Shown: piece by piece, positions 1 through 5,537 of the stretch
Layout of the letters: the number at the start of each line of letters is the position of its first letter
Numbering within the stretch: the stretch's first letter is position 1
From: CAZITB01 sp964542055
GTDB lineage: Bacteria > Planctomycetota > Phycisphaerae > Sedimentisphaerales > CAMDDF01
Assembly: GCA_964542055.1 (NCBI GenBank)
Contig: CAZITB010000124.1
Location: forward strand, 1 to 7,323
Length of the DNA stretch: 7,323 bases
Direction of reading: 5' to 3'
The notes under the pieces: model-generated
Database searches by the model: none
What the model saw: only the letters and a program-made list of their open reading frames with translations
Told to the model about the DNA's origin: nothing
Position numbers and translations under genes: made by a program

Positions 1-83
1 GCGTTGCCAAACCCAGCACGATTACAAACACGGCTTGCCGTGAGTAAATAAATTTAAAAGTAAATATAAAGCTCGAAACAATC
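1..83. other. Left edge, no assignable gene
   Basis: I assign no gene here. All three + frames are open from the edge but stop within 51 bases, so any + strand coding tail would be at most about 16 residues. On the - strand one frame stays open through the edge and would read MFVIVLGLAT from a GTG at 40-42, but no Shine-Dalgarno precedes it. Positions 29-42 form a perfect 14-base palindrome-like hairpin (CACGGC, TT, GCCGTG) followed by AT-rich DNA; it could be the end of an upstream + strand transcript. TATAAA at 65-70 could be a -10 element for the RNA that follows, but no -35 lies at the right distance. Confidence 0.3.
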
Positions 84-360
84 TTACAGGGGATTTACCT
101 GTAATATCGGAAAGACCGAACAGCTAACCGATATACCGGTTTGAGAAGGCTCTTGTGTTAGTTTATATGCAGTACTAACTTCTTCTTCTCTCCCCTCCTA
201 ACTGGGTTTGACGACCGAACTGTGATCAACGGAAAGTTGCCGAACCCGGTTCAAGAGCAACCATGGCCTAACCGCCATGTTTAGCAATAGGGATACTTTA
301 TCCTCGAGCTTAGGGGTCGGCCTGACGATCACTGTTCGGTCTTCGGTCGGCCCCATTTTT
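84..360 (+). ncRNA. Candidate structured non-coding RNA, family unknown
   Basis: This stretch without a protein gene reads on the + strand as a chain of local hairpins ending in a terminator. In order: TTACAGG 84-90 with CCTGTAA 98-104; AACCG 126-130 with CGGTT 137-141; GAGAAG 143-148 with CTTCTC 185-190, enclosing GTTAGT 157-162 with ACTAAC 174-179; GTTGC 236-240 with GCAAC 257-261, enclosing GAAC/GTTC; CATGGC 262-267 with GCCATG 274-279; GGATA 291-295 with TATCC 299-303; and the terminator stem 313-354. A long-range helix can also form between 213-227 and 327-341 (14 of 15 pairs). No + strand gene follows, so a riboswitch is unlikely and a free-standing RNA is more plausible. I looked for hallmark sequences of tmRNA, RNase P RNA and SRP RNA and found none. 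The 5' end is a guess. It could instead be a long 3' UTR of a gene to the left. Confidence 0.45.
313..360 (+). terminator. Rho-independent terminator of the candidate RNA
   Basis: GGGGTCGGCC at 313-322 pairs with GGTCGGCCCC at 345-354, giving ten base pairs including two G-T wobbles, with a 22-base loop. A T-tract follows at 356-360 after one A. On the opposite strand the T-tract would precede the stem, so it acts only for + strand transcription. The loop contains 327-341, which can pair with 213-227, so a pseudoknot or an alternative fold is possible. Confidence 0.7.
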
Positions 361-399
361 ATGCGCATAGAAATACTTACTGATACTTTAATCAGCAAT

Positions 400-1026
400 T
401 CAGCTTTTATCAATTTCCAAATCGATCCCCCCTGATTCATTGATCGCCGACTTGGCGTATTCAATCATAGACGCAAGCGTTACAACAATAATTATCCAGC
501 TGCCCGCCTGAACCGTCCATTTACCGATCCCCCACTCCCAATAATACGGCTGCAAAAGTAAAACGATAGAACCGACACCCTGGATCGCAGCCTTGATTTT
601 CCCGCTCCATTTCGCCGAAACACTCTTACCGGCCTTACCGATAACGACCCTGCTGTAAGATACCGTAATATCCCTGATTGCCATCACAAGCGGAACCAAA
701 GCAGTAACCAGCCCACCAACCGCAAGCGCCCAGTAAATTACGATCCGCGAAATGCTGTCCGCATAAGGATCCAGCATGGCCCCCATTTCACTGACAACCT
801 TAAACTTTCTGGCCAGCATACCATCAAGAAAATCCGTCAGCTCACCAAGAATCAAAAGCCCTATACAGCTAACCAAAAAAAACTTACTATCCAGCAGCAG
901 CCCATACATCTCTTGATTACTCTTGCCTGCCAGCAGCACAACCGCAAAAATCACAGCAATCGGCAATCTCGCAGCAGTTATTAACAATACAACAAAAAAC
1001 TTAAATAACCTGGTTTTGGCGATCAC
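400..1026 (-). CDS. pgsA: CDP-alcohol phosphatidyltransferase, probably PGP synthase (PgsA-like)
   Basis: An integral membrane enzyme that transfers a phosphatidyl group from CDP-diacylglycerol to an alcohol; in the PgsA branch, to glycerol-3-phosphate, making phosphatidylglycerophosphate. The family signature D-x2-D-G-x2-A-R-x8-G-x3-D-x3-D is complete: D65, D68-G69, A72-R73, G82, D86, D90. The later segment IRDITVSYSR (117-126) and GKIKAAIQ (142-149) match the PgsA pattern of REI followed by GKxKT and Q. The usual DPxADK reads DPYADS here. Several hydrophobic helices are visible (about 9-33, 48-63, 95-118, 150-160, 174-188). I chose GTG at 1024-1026 (208 residues) because GGAG lies 8 bases upstream; the open frame extends to TTG at 1059, but that has no ribosome site and sits near the likely transcription start. 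It lies 100 bp downstream of nadD with its own promoter. Substrate specificity beyond the family is inferred. Confidence 0.85.
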   Translation of the reverse strand: MIAKTRLFKFFVVLLITAARLPIAVIFAVVLLAGKSNQEMYGLLLDSKFFLVSCIGLLILGELTDFLDGMLARKFKVVSEMGAMLDPYADSISRIVIYWALAVGGLVTALVPLVMAIRDITVSYSRVVIGKAGKSVSAKWSGKIKAAIQGVGSIVLLLQPYYWEWGIGKWTVQAGSWIIIVVTLASMIEYAKSAINESGGIDLEIDKS

Positions 1027-1034
1027 GGATAGTT

Positions 1035-1038
1035 CTCC
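1035..1038 (-). promoter_or_regulatory. Ribosome binding site that sets the pgsA-like start
   Basis: GGAG on the - strand, 8 bases before the GTG at 1024-1026. It supports that start over the TTG 33 bases further upstream, which would place the ribosome site inside the coding region. Confidence 0.65.
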
Positions 1039-1067
1039 ATAATAAAATTTGCAATTCAAAAGCGAAA

Positions 1068-1094
1068 ATTATCACAAAAAACACCCCCTGTCAA
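1068..1094 (-). promoter_or_regulatory. Sigma-70-type promoter for the pgsA-like gene
   Basis: A perfect TTGACA occupies 1089-1094 on the - strand. Downstream, GATAAT lies at 1068-1073 with a 15-base spacer, or TAATTT lies at the ideal 17-base spacer. Transcription would start near 1060, giving a leader of roughly 35 bases before the GTG. This suggests the gene is not only read through from nadD. An AAAAGC/GCTTTT hairpin (1099-1121) with a short T-run between the two genes may be a weak nadD terminator. Confidence 0.45.
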
Positions 1095-1126
1095 AGCAAA
1101 AAGCCGCAATCTCCTGCTTTTAACTT

Positions 1127-1753
1127 TTACCGCTGCCCTCGCCCATACAATCCATTTTTACGAATATATTCCAAAACTCTATCATCTACCAACCCGCTTA
1201 CATCCTGGCCCTGCTCAAGTTTCTCTCGCACATCAGTACTGCTTATCTCAATAAGCGGCGTTTCGATCATATTCTTGCGCAATCTCCCGGCTTTTTCACC
1301 CCCAAGCTGCTGCTCAACATAATCAAAATCAACATCTTCAACACCGCCCCTGTTCATTATACAAACTTCACAAAGATCAAATAATTCATCGATCTTGTAC
1401 CACTTGCCCAAATCTCTAACCATATCCGCACCAATCAGCCAGTAAAACTCCCCCGCTTTTCCAAATTCCTCCTTAAAATACTTCAAAGTATCAACCGTAT
1501 AACTCGGTGCAGGCCGATTCAACTCGCATTTATCAATAAGAAAATTCGGCTCATCTTTAATAACAAGCTCTATCATCTTCACCCTGTCAAAATCGCTTAC
1601 TTCAGGCTCATGCTTCTTAAAAGGCGACCGCTTCGCAGGAACAAAATACAACCTATCAGCACCTATATAATTAAAAGAAAACTTCGCAACTTCTATATGC
1701 CCCAAGTGAATGGGATTAAACGATCCGCCGAATAATATAATTTTTTTATTCAT
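1127..1753 (-). CDS. nadD: Nicotinate-nucleotide adenylyltransferase (NadD)
   Basis: A cytoplasmic enzyme of NAD synthesis: it adenylates nicotinate mononucleotide with ATP to form deamido-NAD. The nucleotidyltransferase alpha/beta-phosphodiesterase motif GGSFNPIHLGH is at residues 9-19 and the second motif ISSTDVR at 170-176. Other typical NadD features are PAKRSPFKKH (39-48), SYTVDTL (84-90), WLIGADM (105-111) followed by W118, and the C-terminal YIRKNGLY (196-203). Its length, 208 residues, is normal. ATG at 1751-1753 puts the P-loop-like motif at the usual distance from the N terminus. No Shine-Dalgarno is visible before it; the upstream bases are AT-rich, so initiation may rely on an unstructured leader. 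A promoter-like sequence lies at 1776-1805. In many bacteria nadD sits with obgE and rsfS; those are absent here. Confidence 0.95.
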   Translation of the reverse strand: MNKKIILFGGSFNPIHLGHIEVAKFSFNYIGADRLYFVPAKRSPFKKHEPEVSDFDRVKMIELVIKDEPNFLIDKCELNRPAPSYTVDTLKYFKEEFGKAGEFYWLIGADMVRDLGKWYKIDELFDLCEVCIMNRGGVEDVDFDYVEQQLGGEKAGRLRKNMIETPLIEISSTDVREKLEQGQDVSGLVDDRVLEYIRKNGLYGRGQR

Positions 1754-1775
1754 TTATTAACAATCAAAATGTTAA

Positions 1776-1805
1776 ATTATTGCCGCAATTTATTACAACT
1801 ATCAA
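1776..1805 (-). promoter_or_regulatory. Possible nadD promoter
   Basis: TTGATA at 1800-1805 and AATAAT at 1776-1781 on the - strand, each five of six to consensus, are separated by 18 bases. Transcription would begin near 1769, leaving a leader of about 15 bases. The surrounding DNA is very AT-rich, so chance matches are likely enough to keep confidence low. Confidence 0.4.
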
Positions 1806-2103
1806 CTATTATGTAAATCTAAGCCTTTATTCGTAAAAAATTCAACCAAAATAAACTTTAAAGTAAATTCAAAACAAAGCAAATTGTTAAAAGTTAGAGA
1901 ACTATTAAAATTCTTTAACCTTAGAGCTTATAAATGCATTCCAGCAAAAACTCATTACTTTCAACAATTGGATGTTCAAATAAAATCCATCCATTAAATC
2001 TTTCAAACTGGTATTACTTTATAATGAATTACAAAAATTGTAAAGAAAACTAAAAAAATTCCCGATAAATATGTAATGTTGATACAGTTATAAAAAAAAC
2101 TGT

Positions 2104-2132
2104 TTTACAAAAACAACAACTTGATGTATTAA
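2104..2132 (+). promoter_or_regulatory. Possible promoter of the H1-like gene
   Basis: TTTACA (2104-2109, five of six to the -35 consensus) and TATTAA (2127-2132, four of six to the -10 consensus) are separated by exactly 17 bases. The start would be near 2139, with a leader of about 45 bases carrying GGAGGTG. The perfect inverted repeat ACAGTT/AACTGT ends just upstream at 2103 and could be an operator, which is speculative. Confidence 0.3.
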
Positions 2133-2183
2133 TGATTAAGTGAACAAATGTTTTATTAACGCCAATTATGGAGGTGAAAACCT

Positions 2184-2492
2184 ATGGCAAAGAAAAAAGT
2201 AGCAAAGAAAAAGACAGCCAAAAAAGCGGCTCCAAAAAAGAAGACCGCTAAAAAGGCTGCACCAAAGAAAAAGACTACAAAGAAGTCTGTAAAGAAAGCC
2301 GCACCAAAGAAGAAAACTGCTAAGAAGAAAACAGCAAAGAAGGCAGCTCCAAAGAAGAAAACCGCTAAGAAGAAAACAACAAAGAAAGCTGCACCCAAGA
2401 AGAAAACTGCAAAGAAAAAAGCCACTAAGAAAGCTGCTTCAAAGAAGAAAACCAAAAAGACAACTAAGAAGAAAACCACAAAAAAGAAGTAA
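2184..2492 (+). CDS. Lysine-rich histone H1-like DNA-binding protein
   Basis: A 102-residue protein made of only seven residue types (M, A, K, V, T, P, S), with 55 lysines (54%) and no acidic, aromatic or cysteine residues. The sequence is repetitive. Two decapeptides KKAAPKKKTA/T lie at 13-32, then three 15-residue units KKAAPKKKTAKKK plus two variable residues at 37-81, then a KKAASKKKT remnant at 82-90 and a lysine-threonine tail. This matches the H1 C-terminal-domain-like proteins of bacteria (Hc1/HctB of Chlamydia, AlgP- and BpH1-type tails). It probably binds and condenses DNA or RNA through charge, as part of the nucleoid. The start is certain: ATG follows GGAGGTG at 2170-2176 by 7 bases. 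It is monocistronic, with a strong terminator 97 bp downstream. Repeat copies differ at many synonymous sites. Function is inferred from composition alone. Confidence 0.85.
   Translation: MAKKKVAKKKTAKKAAPKKKTAKKAAPKKKTTKKSVKKAAPKKKTAKKKTAKKAAPKKKTAKKKTTKKAAPKKKTAKKKATKKAASKKKTKKTTKKKTTKKK
2292..2426 (+). repeat. Three tandem 45-bp units within the H1-like gene
   Basis: The units at 2292-2336, 2337-2381 and 2382-2426 each encode KKAAPKKKTAKKK plus two residues (TA, TT, AT). The DNA copies differ mainly at synonymous positions and in the last two codons. Two shorter 30-bp units (2220-2249 and 2250-2279) precede them, encoding the same first ten residues. Such arrays tend to change in number between strains. 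Confidence 0.8.
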
Positions 2493-2588
2493 AAAAAGCC
2501 GCAAAGATAAAACATTCGTTGATGCTTTAAAGCTTAACGGTCGTTGCAAAGGATTGCACAAAAAACGACACAAAATTAAATGGACTTT

Positions 2589-2630
2589 AGGAAGGTTCTC
2601 GAACGCCACGGCAGAACCTTCCTTTTTTTT
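2589..2630 (+). terminator. Strong terminator after the H1-like gene
   Basis: AGGAAGGTTCT (2589-2599) pairs perfectly with AGAACCTTCCT (2613-2623), giving eleven base pairs with a 13-base loop, followed by a T-run to 2630. It ends the H1-like transcript immediately upstream of the lipoprotein promoter. The T-run is on one side only, so it does not stop transcription arriving from pyrG on the other strand. Confidence 0.9.
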
Positions 2631-2639
2631 ATTCAAATA

Positions 2640-2667
2640 TTGACTTTTCGCCTAAACTATCGATAAT
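2640..2667 (+). promoter_or_regulatory. Promoter of the lipoprotein gene
   Basis: TTGACT at 2640-2645 (five of six) and GATAAT at 2662-2667 (five of six) are 16 bases apart. Transcription would start near 2674, about 28 bases before the ATG. It starts 10 bases after the preceding terminator, consistent with an independent transcription unit. Confidence 0.6.
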
Positions 2668-2701
2668 TAAGCAAAAATAACCTAATCGCGAGGGCACTAA
2701 A

Positions 2702-3064
2702 ATGAATATGAAAACAATTTCAAAAATTACCATTTCAATTGCATCGATCGCATTATTTTTAAACGGATGTGCTCAGAACCGGTCAGATAACGAACCGAAA
2801 AGAGAAAGACTGCGTGCACATGAAAATTATCAGCTGACTCAGCAGCTCCAGCAATCAAACCAGACTATTCAACTACAAAGCGAGCAAATAGATCAATTGC
2901 AATCAGAACTTCAGGAAACCACTAAATTATACCAAGAGTGCATGAATAAGGAAGGCACCCAGTTCATGGAACTGATAACTCCTATCATGGATGAGCTCGA
3001 AGCAACCAGGCAGGAAAATCAGCAGCTAAAACAACAACTCGCTCAATTTACCGACCAGGACTGA
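2702..3064 (+). CDS. Small coiled-coil lipoprotein, function unknown
   Basis: A 120-residue exported protein. The N terminus has a positive start (K4, K8), a hydrophobic stretch (9-20) and a lipobox LNGC ending at C23, so it should be cut and lipid-anchored there. The next residue is Ala rather than Asp, which in E. coli rules would favour the outer membrane. The mature part is hydrophilic and very rich in Gln and Glu, with heptad-like Leu/Ile spacing at about 43-75 and again at 97-115. This predicts a two-segment coiled coil broken near 90-95 (ELITPI). A second cysteine, C80, lies between the segments. Coiled-coil lipoproteins often act as periplasmic spacers or oligomer scaffolds, but I do not recognise a family. 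The first ATG is favoured because GAGGG lies 7 bases upstream; a second ATG is two codons later. Its stop lies 2 bp from the pyrG stop on the other strand. Confidence 0.8.
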   Translation: MNMKTISKITISIASIALFLNGCAQNRSDNEPKRERLRAHENYQLTQQLQQSNQTIQLQSEQIDQLQSELQETTKLYQECMNKEGTQFMELITPIMDELEATRQENQQLKQQLAQFTDQD

Positions 3065-3066
3065 CC

Positions 3067-4779
3067 TTACTTAAGATCAATCGCTGCTTTCACAAAATTC
3101 CTGAAAAATGCATCAGGCTTCAAAGGCCTGCTCGTCAAGCATGGATGTGCCTGCGTACCCATAAAAAACGGATGACCCGGCAATTCCATTACCTGCATAA
3201 TAGGATAATCCGGAGCCTTACCAGAAAAAACTAAGCCATTCTTTTCCAGCACCTCAATATACTTCGGATCAACCTCATACCTGTGCCTGAACCGCAACCT
3301 GATACCGTCCTGCTTATCGTACATCTCCCAAGCCCTTGTCCCCTTCTTAAGCGCAACATCATGCCCGCCAAGCCGCATATTTCCGCCAAGACCCTCGATT
3401 TTCTTCTGCTCAGGCAGAATATCTATCACTGGCTCTTTAGCATCTGGCACAATCTCAGTACTGTTGGCATCTTTCAACCCGCAAACATTCCTGGCAAATT
3501 CGATCACCGCCATTTGAAATCCCAAACACAGCCCCAGATACGGCAGCTTATTCTCACGCGCATACTTGATACACGATATCTTTCCTTCGGTCCCCCTGGT
3601 ACCAAATCCGCCCGGCACAATGATCCCGTTAACACCTTCAAGATGCTTGGCCGCATTTTCATCGGTAACTTCCGTCGTCTCGATCCACTTAATCTCCACC
3701 TTCGCACCATGATAAATCCCCGAATGCTCCAGAGCATTCAAAATAGAAGCATAACTATCACGCACAGAAGTATATTTACCCGTTATCCCCACCGTAATCT
3801 CTTTCGTCTCAGCCCCGATCTTATCTGTAAAATCGCTCCATTTCGCCCACTCTTTCCGCTCATTCCGCAAATTTATCCGGTCCTGAACTTTCAAAAGCTG
3901 CAAAACTTCAAAATCTATCCCGCTCTCACGCAGCATATTCGGAATACTGTAAATACTCGCCGAATCATGCATCGAAAAGACCCGACCCATCGGAACATTA
4001 CTATAAATACTTATTTTCTCACGCGCTTTTTCATTAACCTGATTACCCGCCCGACATGCAATGATATCTGGTTGAATACCAAGCTGCATCAACTGCCTTA
4101 TTCCAAGCTGCGCAGCCTTCGACTTCTGCTCACCAAGCGTCTTAGGCTCCAATATATATGTCAACGCAACAAAACAAGCACTCCCAGGCCCTTCCTCGTA
4201 TGCCAGTTCACGCATAGCCTCTATATAAAACGCATTTTCCAAATCGCCAACCGTACCGCCGATCTCAACAAAAACGATATCCGCCTCCGACTGCATCGCC
4301 AAAGTGCGAAGCTTGAGCTTAACCTCACCTGTCAAATGAGGGATCATCTGAACATCTCGCCCAAGGTAATCGCCGTGCCTTTCCTTGTTCAAAACGCTCG
4401 AAAATATCTGCCCGCTCGTCGCAAAATTCGCCCGCGTCAGATTCTGATCCAGCATACGTTCGTAGGTACCCAAATCCATATCACATTCCATACCGTCATC
4501 GAGCACAAAAACTTCGCCATGCCGATACGGATTAAGCGTTCCCGAATCAATATTCAGATAACCTTCCAGCTTGATAGGCGAAACCCTCAACCCTTTATCC
4601 TGCATCAGCTTGGCCAGACAGGAACTGAATATACCCTTGCCAAGCCCGCTCATCACAGTACCCATCACAATGATATACCGCGTCTTGCCCTTTTGGTAAC
4701 CTTTCGGAAAAGGCGAGAAAAACTCACTTTCAGTTGACATCTGTCCGACACTAGCTAGTAAACTTTGATTATCTGTCAT
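3067..4779 (-). CDS. pyrG: Divergent CTP synthase (PyrG)
   Basis: CTP synthase aminates UTP to CTP using ATP and glutamine; it is cytoplasmic and usually tetrameric. The N-terminal synthetase domain (about 33-310) has the P-loop variant GTVMSGLGKG (40-49), HGEVFVLDDG (87-96) and EIGGTVGD (172-179). The C-terminal class I glutaminase domain (about 327-570) has PGGFGTRGTEGK (389-400), the nucleophile elbow GLCLGFQ with C418, RHRYEV (498-503) and QAHPCLTS (543-550). Its length, 570 residues, is near or slightly above normal, with an extra N-terminal segment of about 32 residues. Oddities: the glutaminase-triad Glu after HP is Cys (C547); the near-universal LDPY is LEGY (71-74); the UTP/CTP-contacting loop, KTKPTQ in E. 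coli, is KSKAAQ (219-224). So it is clearly a family member, but with changed catalytic and regulatory residues. ATG at 4777-4779 follows GGAGAG by 11 bases. It lies 20 bp downstream of kdsB, probably one operon. Confidence 0.9.
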   Translation of the reverse strand: MTDNQSLLASVGQMSTESEFFSPFPKGYQKGKTRYIIVMGTVMSGLGKGIFSSCLAKLMQDKGLRVSPIKLEGYLNIDSGTLNPYRHGEVFVLDDGMECDMDLGTYERMLDQNLTRANFATSGQIFSSVLNKERHGDYLGRDVQMIPHLTGEVKLKLRTLAMQSEADIVFVEIGGTVGDLENAFYIEAMRELAYEEGPGSACFVALTYILEPKTLGEQKSKAAQLGIRQLMQLGIQPDIIACRAGNQVNEKAREKISIYSNVPMGRVFSMHDSASIYSIPNMLRESGIDFEVLQLLKVQDRINLRNERKEWAKWSDFTDKIGAETKEITVGITGKYTSVRDSYASILNALEHSGIYHGAKVEIKWIETTEVTDENAAKHLEGVNGIIVPGGFGTRGTEGKISCIKYARENKLPYLGLCLGFQMAVIEFARNVCGLKDANSTEIVPDAKEPVIDILPEQKKIEGLGGNMRLGGHDVALKKGTRAWEMYDKQDGIRLRFRHRYEVDPKYIEVLEKNGLVFSGKAPDYPIMQVMELPGHPFFMGTQAHPCLTSRPLKPDAFFRNFVKAAIDLK

Positions 4780-4799
4780 AATAGCTAAAACTCTCCGCT

Positions 4800-5537
4800 T
4801 TATTTATTTTTATATCGTTTAACAAAATCATCGTACTGCCCCGCCGTATCGATCCCCGGTCGAACATGCTCAACCCTGGCGGTATAAATATCATATCCAT
4901 GCTCTATCACCCGCAGCTGCTCAAGCTTTTCTATCTTTTCAAGCATCGTCTGGGGCAGTTGAGTAAATTTCTGCAAAAAATCCTTCCTGTATGCATACAT
5001 CCCTATATGCCGCAGGTAAAGATTATGATCTCCAACCCCTTTATTATCCCTGCAATACGGGATCCCATACCTGGAAAAATAAATCGCCTTGCCGTTCACA
5101 TCGACCACGCATTTCACAATGTCGGGGTTCAAAACATCTGCCATACCCCCCACCGGCGAAACCAGCGTCCCCATCACGCAATCGGGCCTCTCAGCCATCA
5201 ATTCAGCTAACCTGTCTATCGTCTCCGGTTCGATTTCCGGCTCATCCCCCTGAACATTTATCACCACATCGGCATCGATATCTTCGACCGCCTCCGCTAT
5301 CCGGTCGGTACCGCTCTGGTGAGATTTACTCGTCATAACACACCCGCCCCCAAATTCCCCGCAAGCCGCCATAACCTTCTCATCATCAGTAGCGATTATC
5401 ACTTCATCAACCGATTTCGCTTTCCGCGCAGCTTCATAAGTATGCTCAATCAGATATTTTCCGGTTTCTTTGAGGAGAACTTTCCCTGCGAGCCTGGTTG
5501 AATCGTATCGGGCAGGGATAACAGCTATTATTTTCAA
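4800..5537 (-). CDS. kdsB: 3-deoxy-manno-octulosonate cytidylyltransferase (CMP-Kdo synthetase)
   Basis: It activates Kdo with CTP to CMP-Kdo, the donor for the inner core of lipopolysaccharide; a cytoplasmic enzyme. Family motifs in order: VIPARYDSTRLAGK (6-19, with LAGK in place of the usual LPGK), IIATDD (47-52), GTDRIAEA (76-83), NVQGDEPEIEP (94-104), IYFSRYGIPY (152-161), RHIGMYAYR (176-184), EKLEQLRVIEHG (203-214) and the C-terminal GIDT (228-231). Its length, 245 residues, is typical (about 248 in E. coli). The start is TTG at 5535-5537: it gives the standard MKIIAVIPAR N terminus and GGAG lies 6 bases upstream; no ATG fits. It is first in a likely kdsB-pyrG operon, so the gene for a CTP-consuming enzyme is paired with that for CTP production. 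Its presence implies an LPS-bearing outer membrane. Confidence 0.95.
   Translation of the reverse strand: MKIIAVIPARYDSTRLAGKVLLKETGKYLIEHTYEAARKAKSVDEVIIATDDEKVMAACGEFGGGCVMTSKSHQSGTDRIAEAVEDIDADVVINVQGDEPEIEPETIDRLAELMAERPDCVMGTLVSPVGGMADVLNPDIVKCVVDVNGKAIYFSRYGIPYCRDNKGVGDHNLYLRHIGMYAYRKDFLQKFTQLPQTMLEKIEKLEQLRVIEHGYDIYTARVEHVRPGIDTAGQYDDFVKRYKNK

Larger units (their letters stand above)
1754..2183. other. AT-rich intergenic region between nadD and the H1-like gene
   Basis: This 430-bp divergent spacer is strongly AT-rich and shows no supported gene. It holds the promoter-like sequences of both flanking genes. Two inverted repeats stand out: GTTAAA and TTTAAC flanking an inner AGTT/AACT hairpin at about 1884-1920, and ACAGTT 2084-2089 with AACTGT 2098-2103. 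The longest open frames, 39 codons on + (1934-2053) and about 29 codons on -, lack ribosome sites and are not called. Confidence 0.6.

Noticed and set aside
1..42. Partial - strand gene starting with GTG at 40-42 (MFVIVLGLAT)
   Set aside because: It looks like a signal-peptide start, but there are only 14 codons, no Shine-Dalgarno, and the start lies within a palindrome. It cannot be told from chance.
84..360. tmRNA, RNase P RNA or SRP RNA
   Set aside because: I did not see the tmRNA tRNA-like ends, the RNase P GAGGAAAGTCC core or the SRP GGAAG tetraloop region on either strand.
198..464. 88-codon - strand frame at the left
   Set aside because: It overlaps the end of the pgsA-like gene in another frame and the structured RNA. 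Its composition is not protein-like and it has no family motif.
1934..2053. 39-codon + strand frame in the AT-rich spacer
   Set aside because: No Shine-Dalgarno, low-complexity AT-driven content, and no recognised motif.
2220..2426. CRISPR-like spacing of repeats
   Set aside because: The repeats are in-frame coding units without unique spacers.
2156..2515. 119-codon Phe-rich - strand frame over the H1-like gene
   Set aside because: It is simply the complement of lysine codons (AAA/AAG read as TTT/CTT) and overlaps a gene with a strong ribosome site.
3283..4737. Long + strand open frame (484 codons) opposite pyrG
   Set aside because: The opposite strand carries clear CTP synthase motifs throughout. 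The + frame has no recognisable domain or good ribosome site, and it is explained by codon bias of pyrG.
4866..5501. Several 60-115-codon + strand frames opposite kdsB
   Set aside because: kdsB has all family motifs on the other strand; these frames overlap one another and lack ribosome sites.
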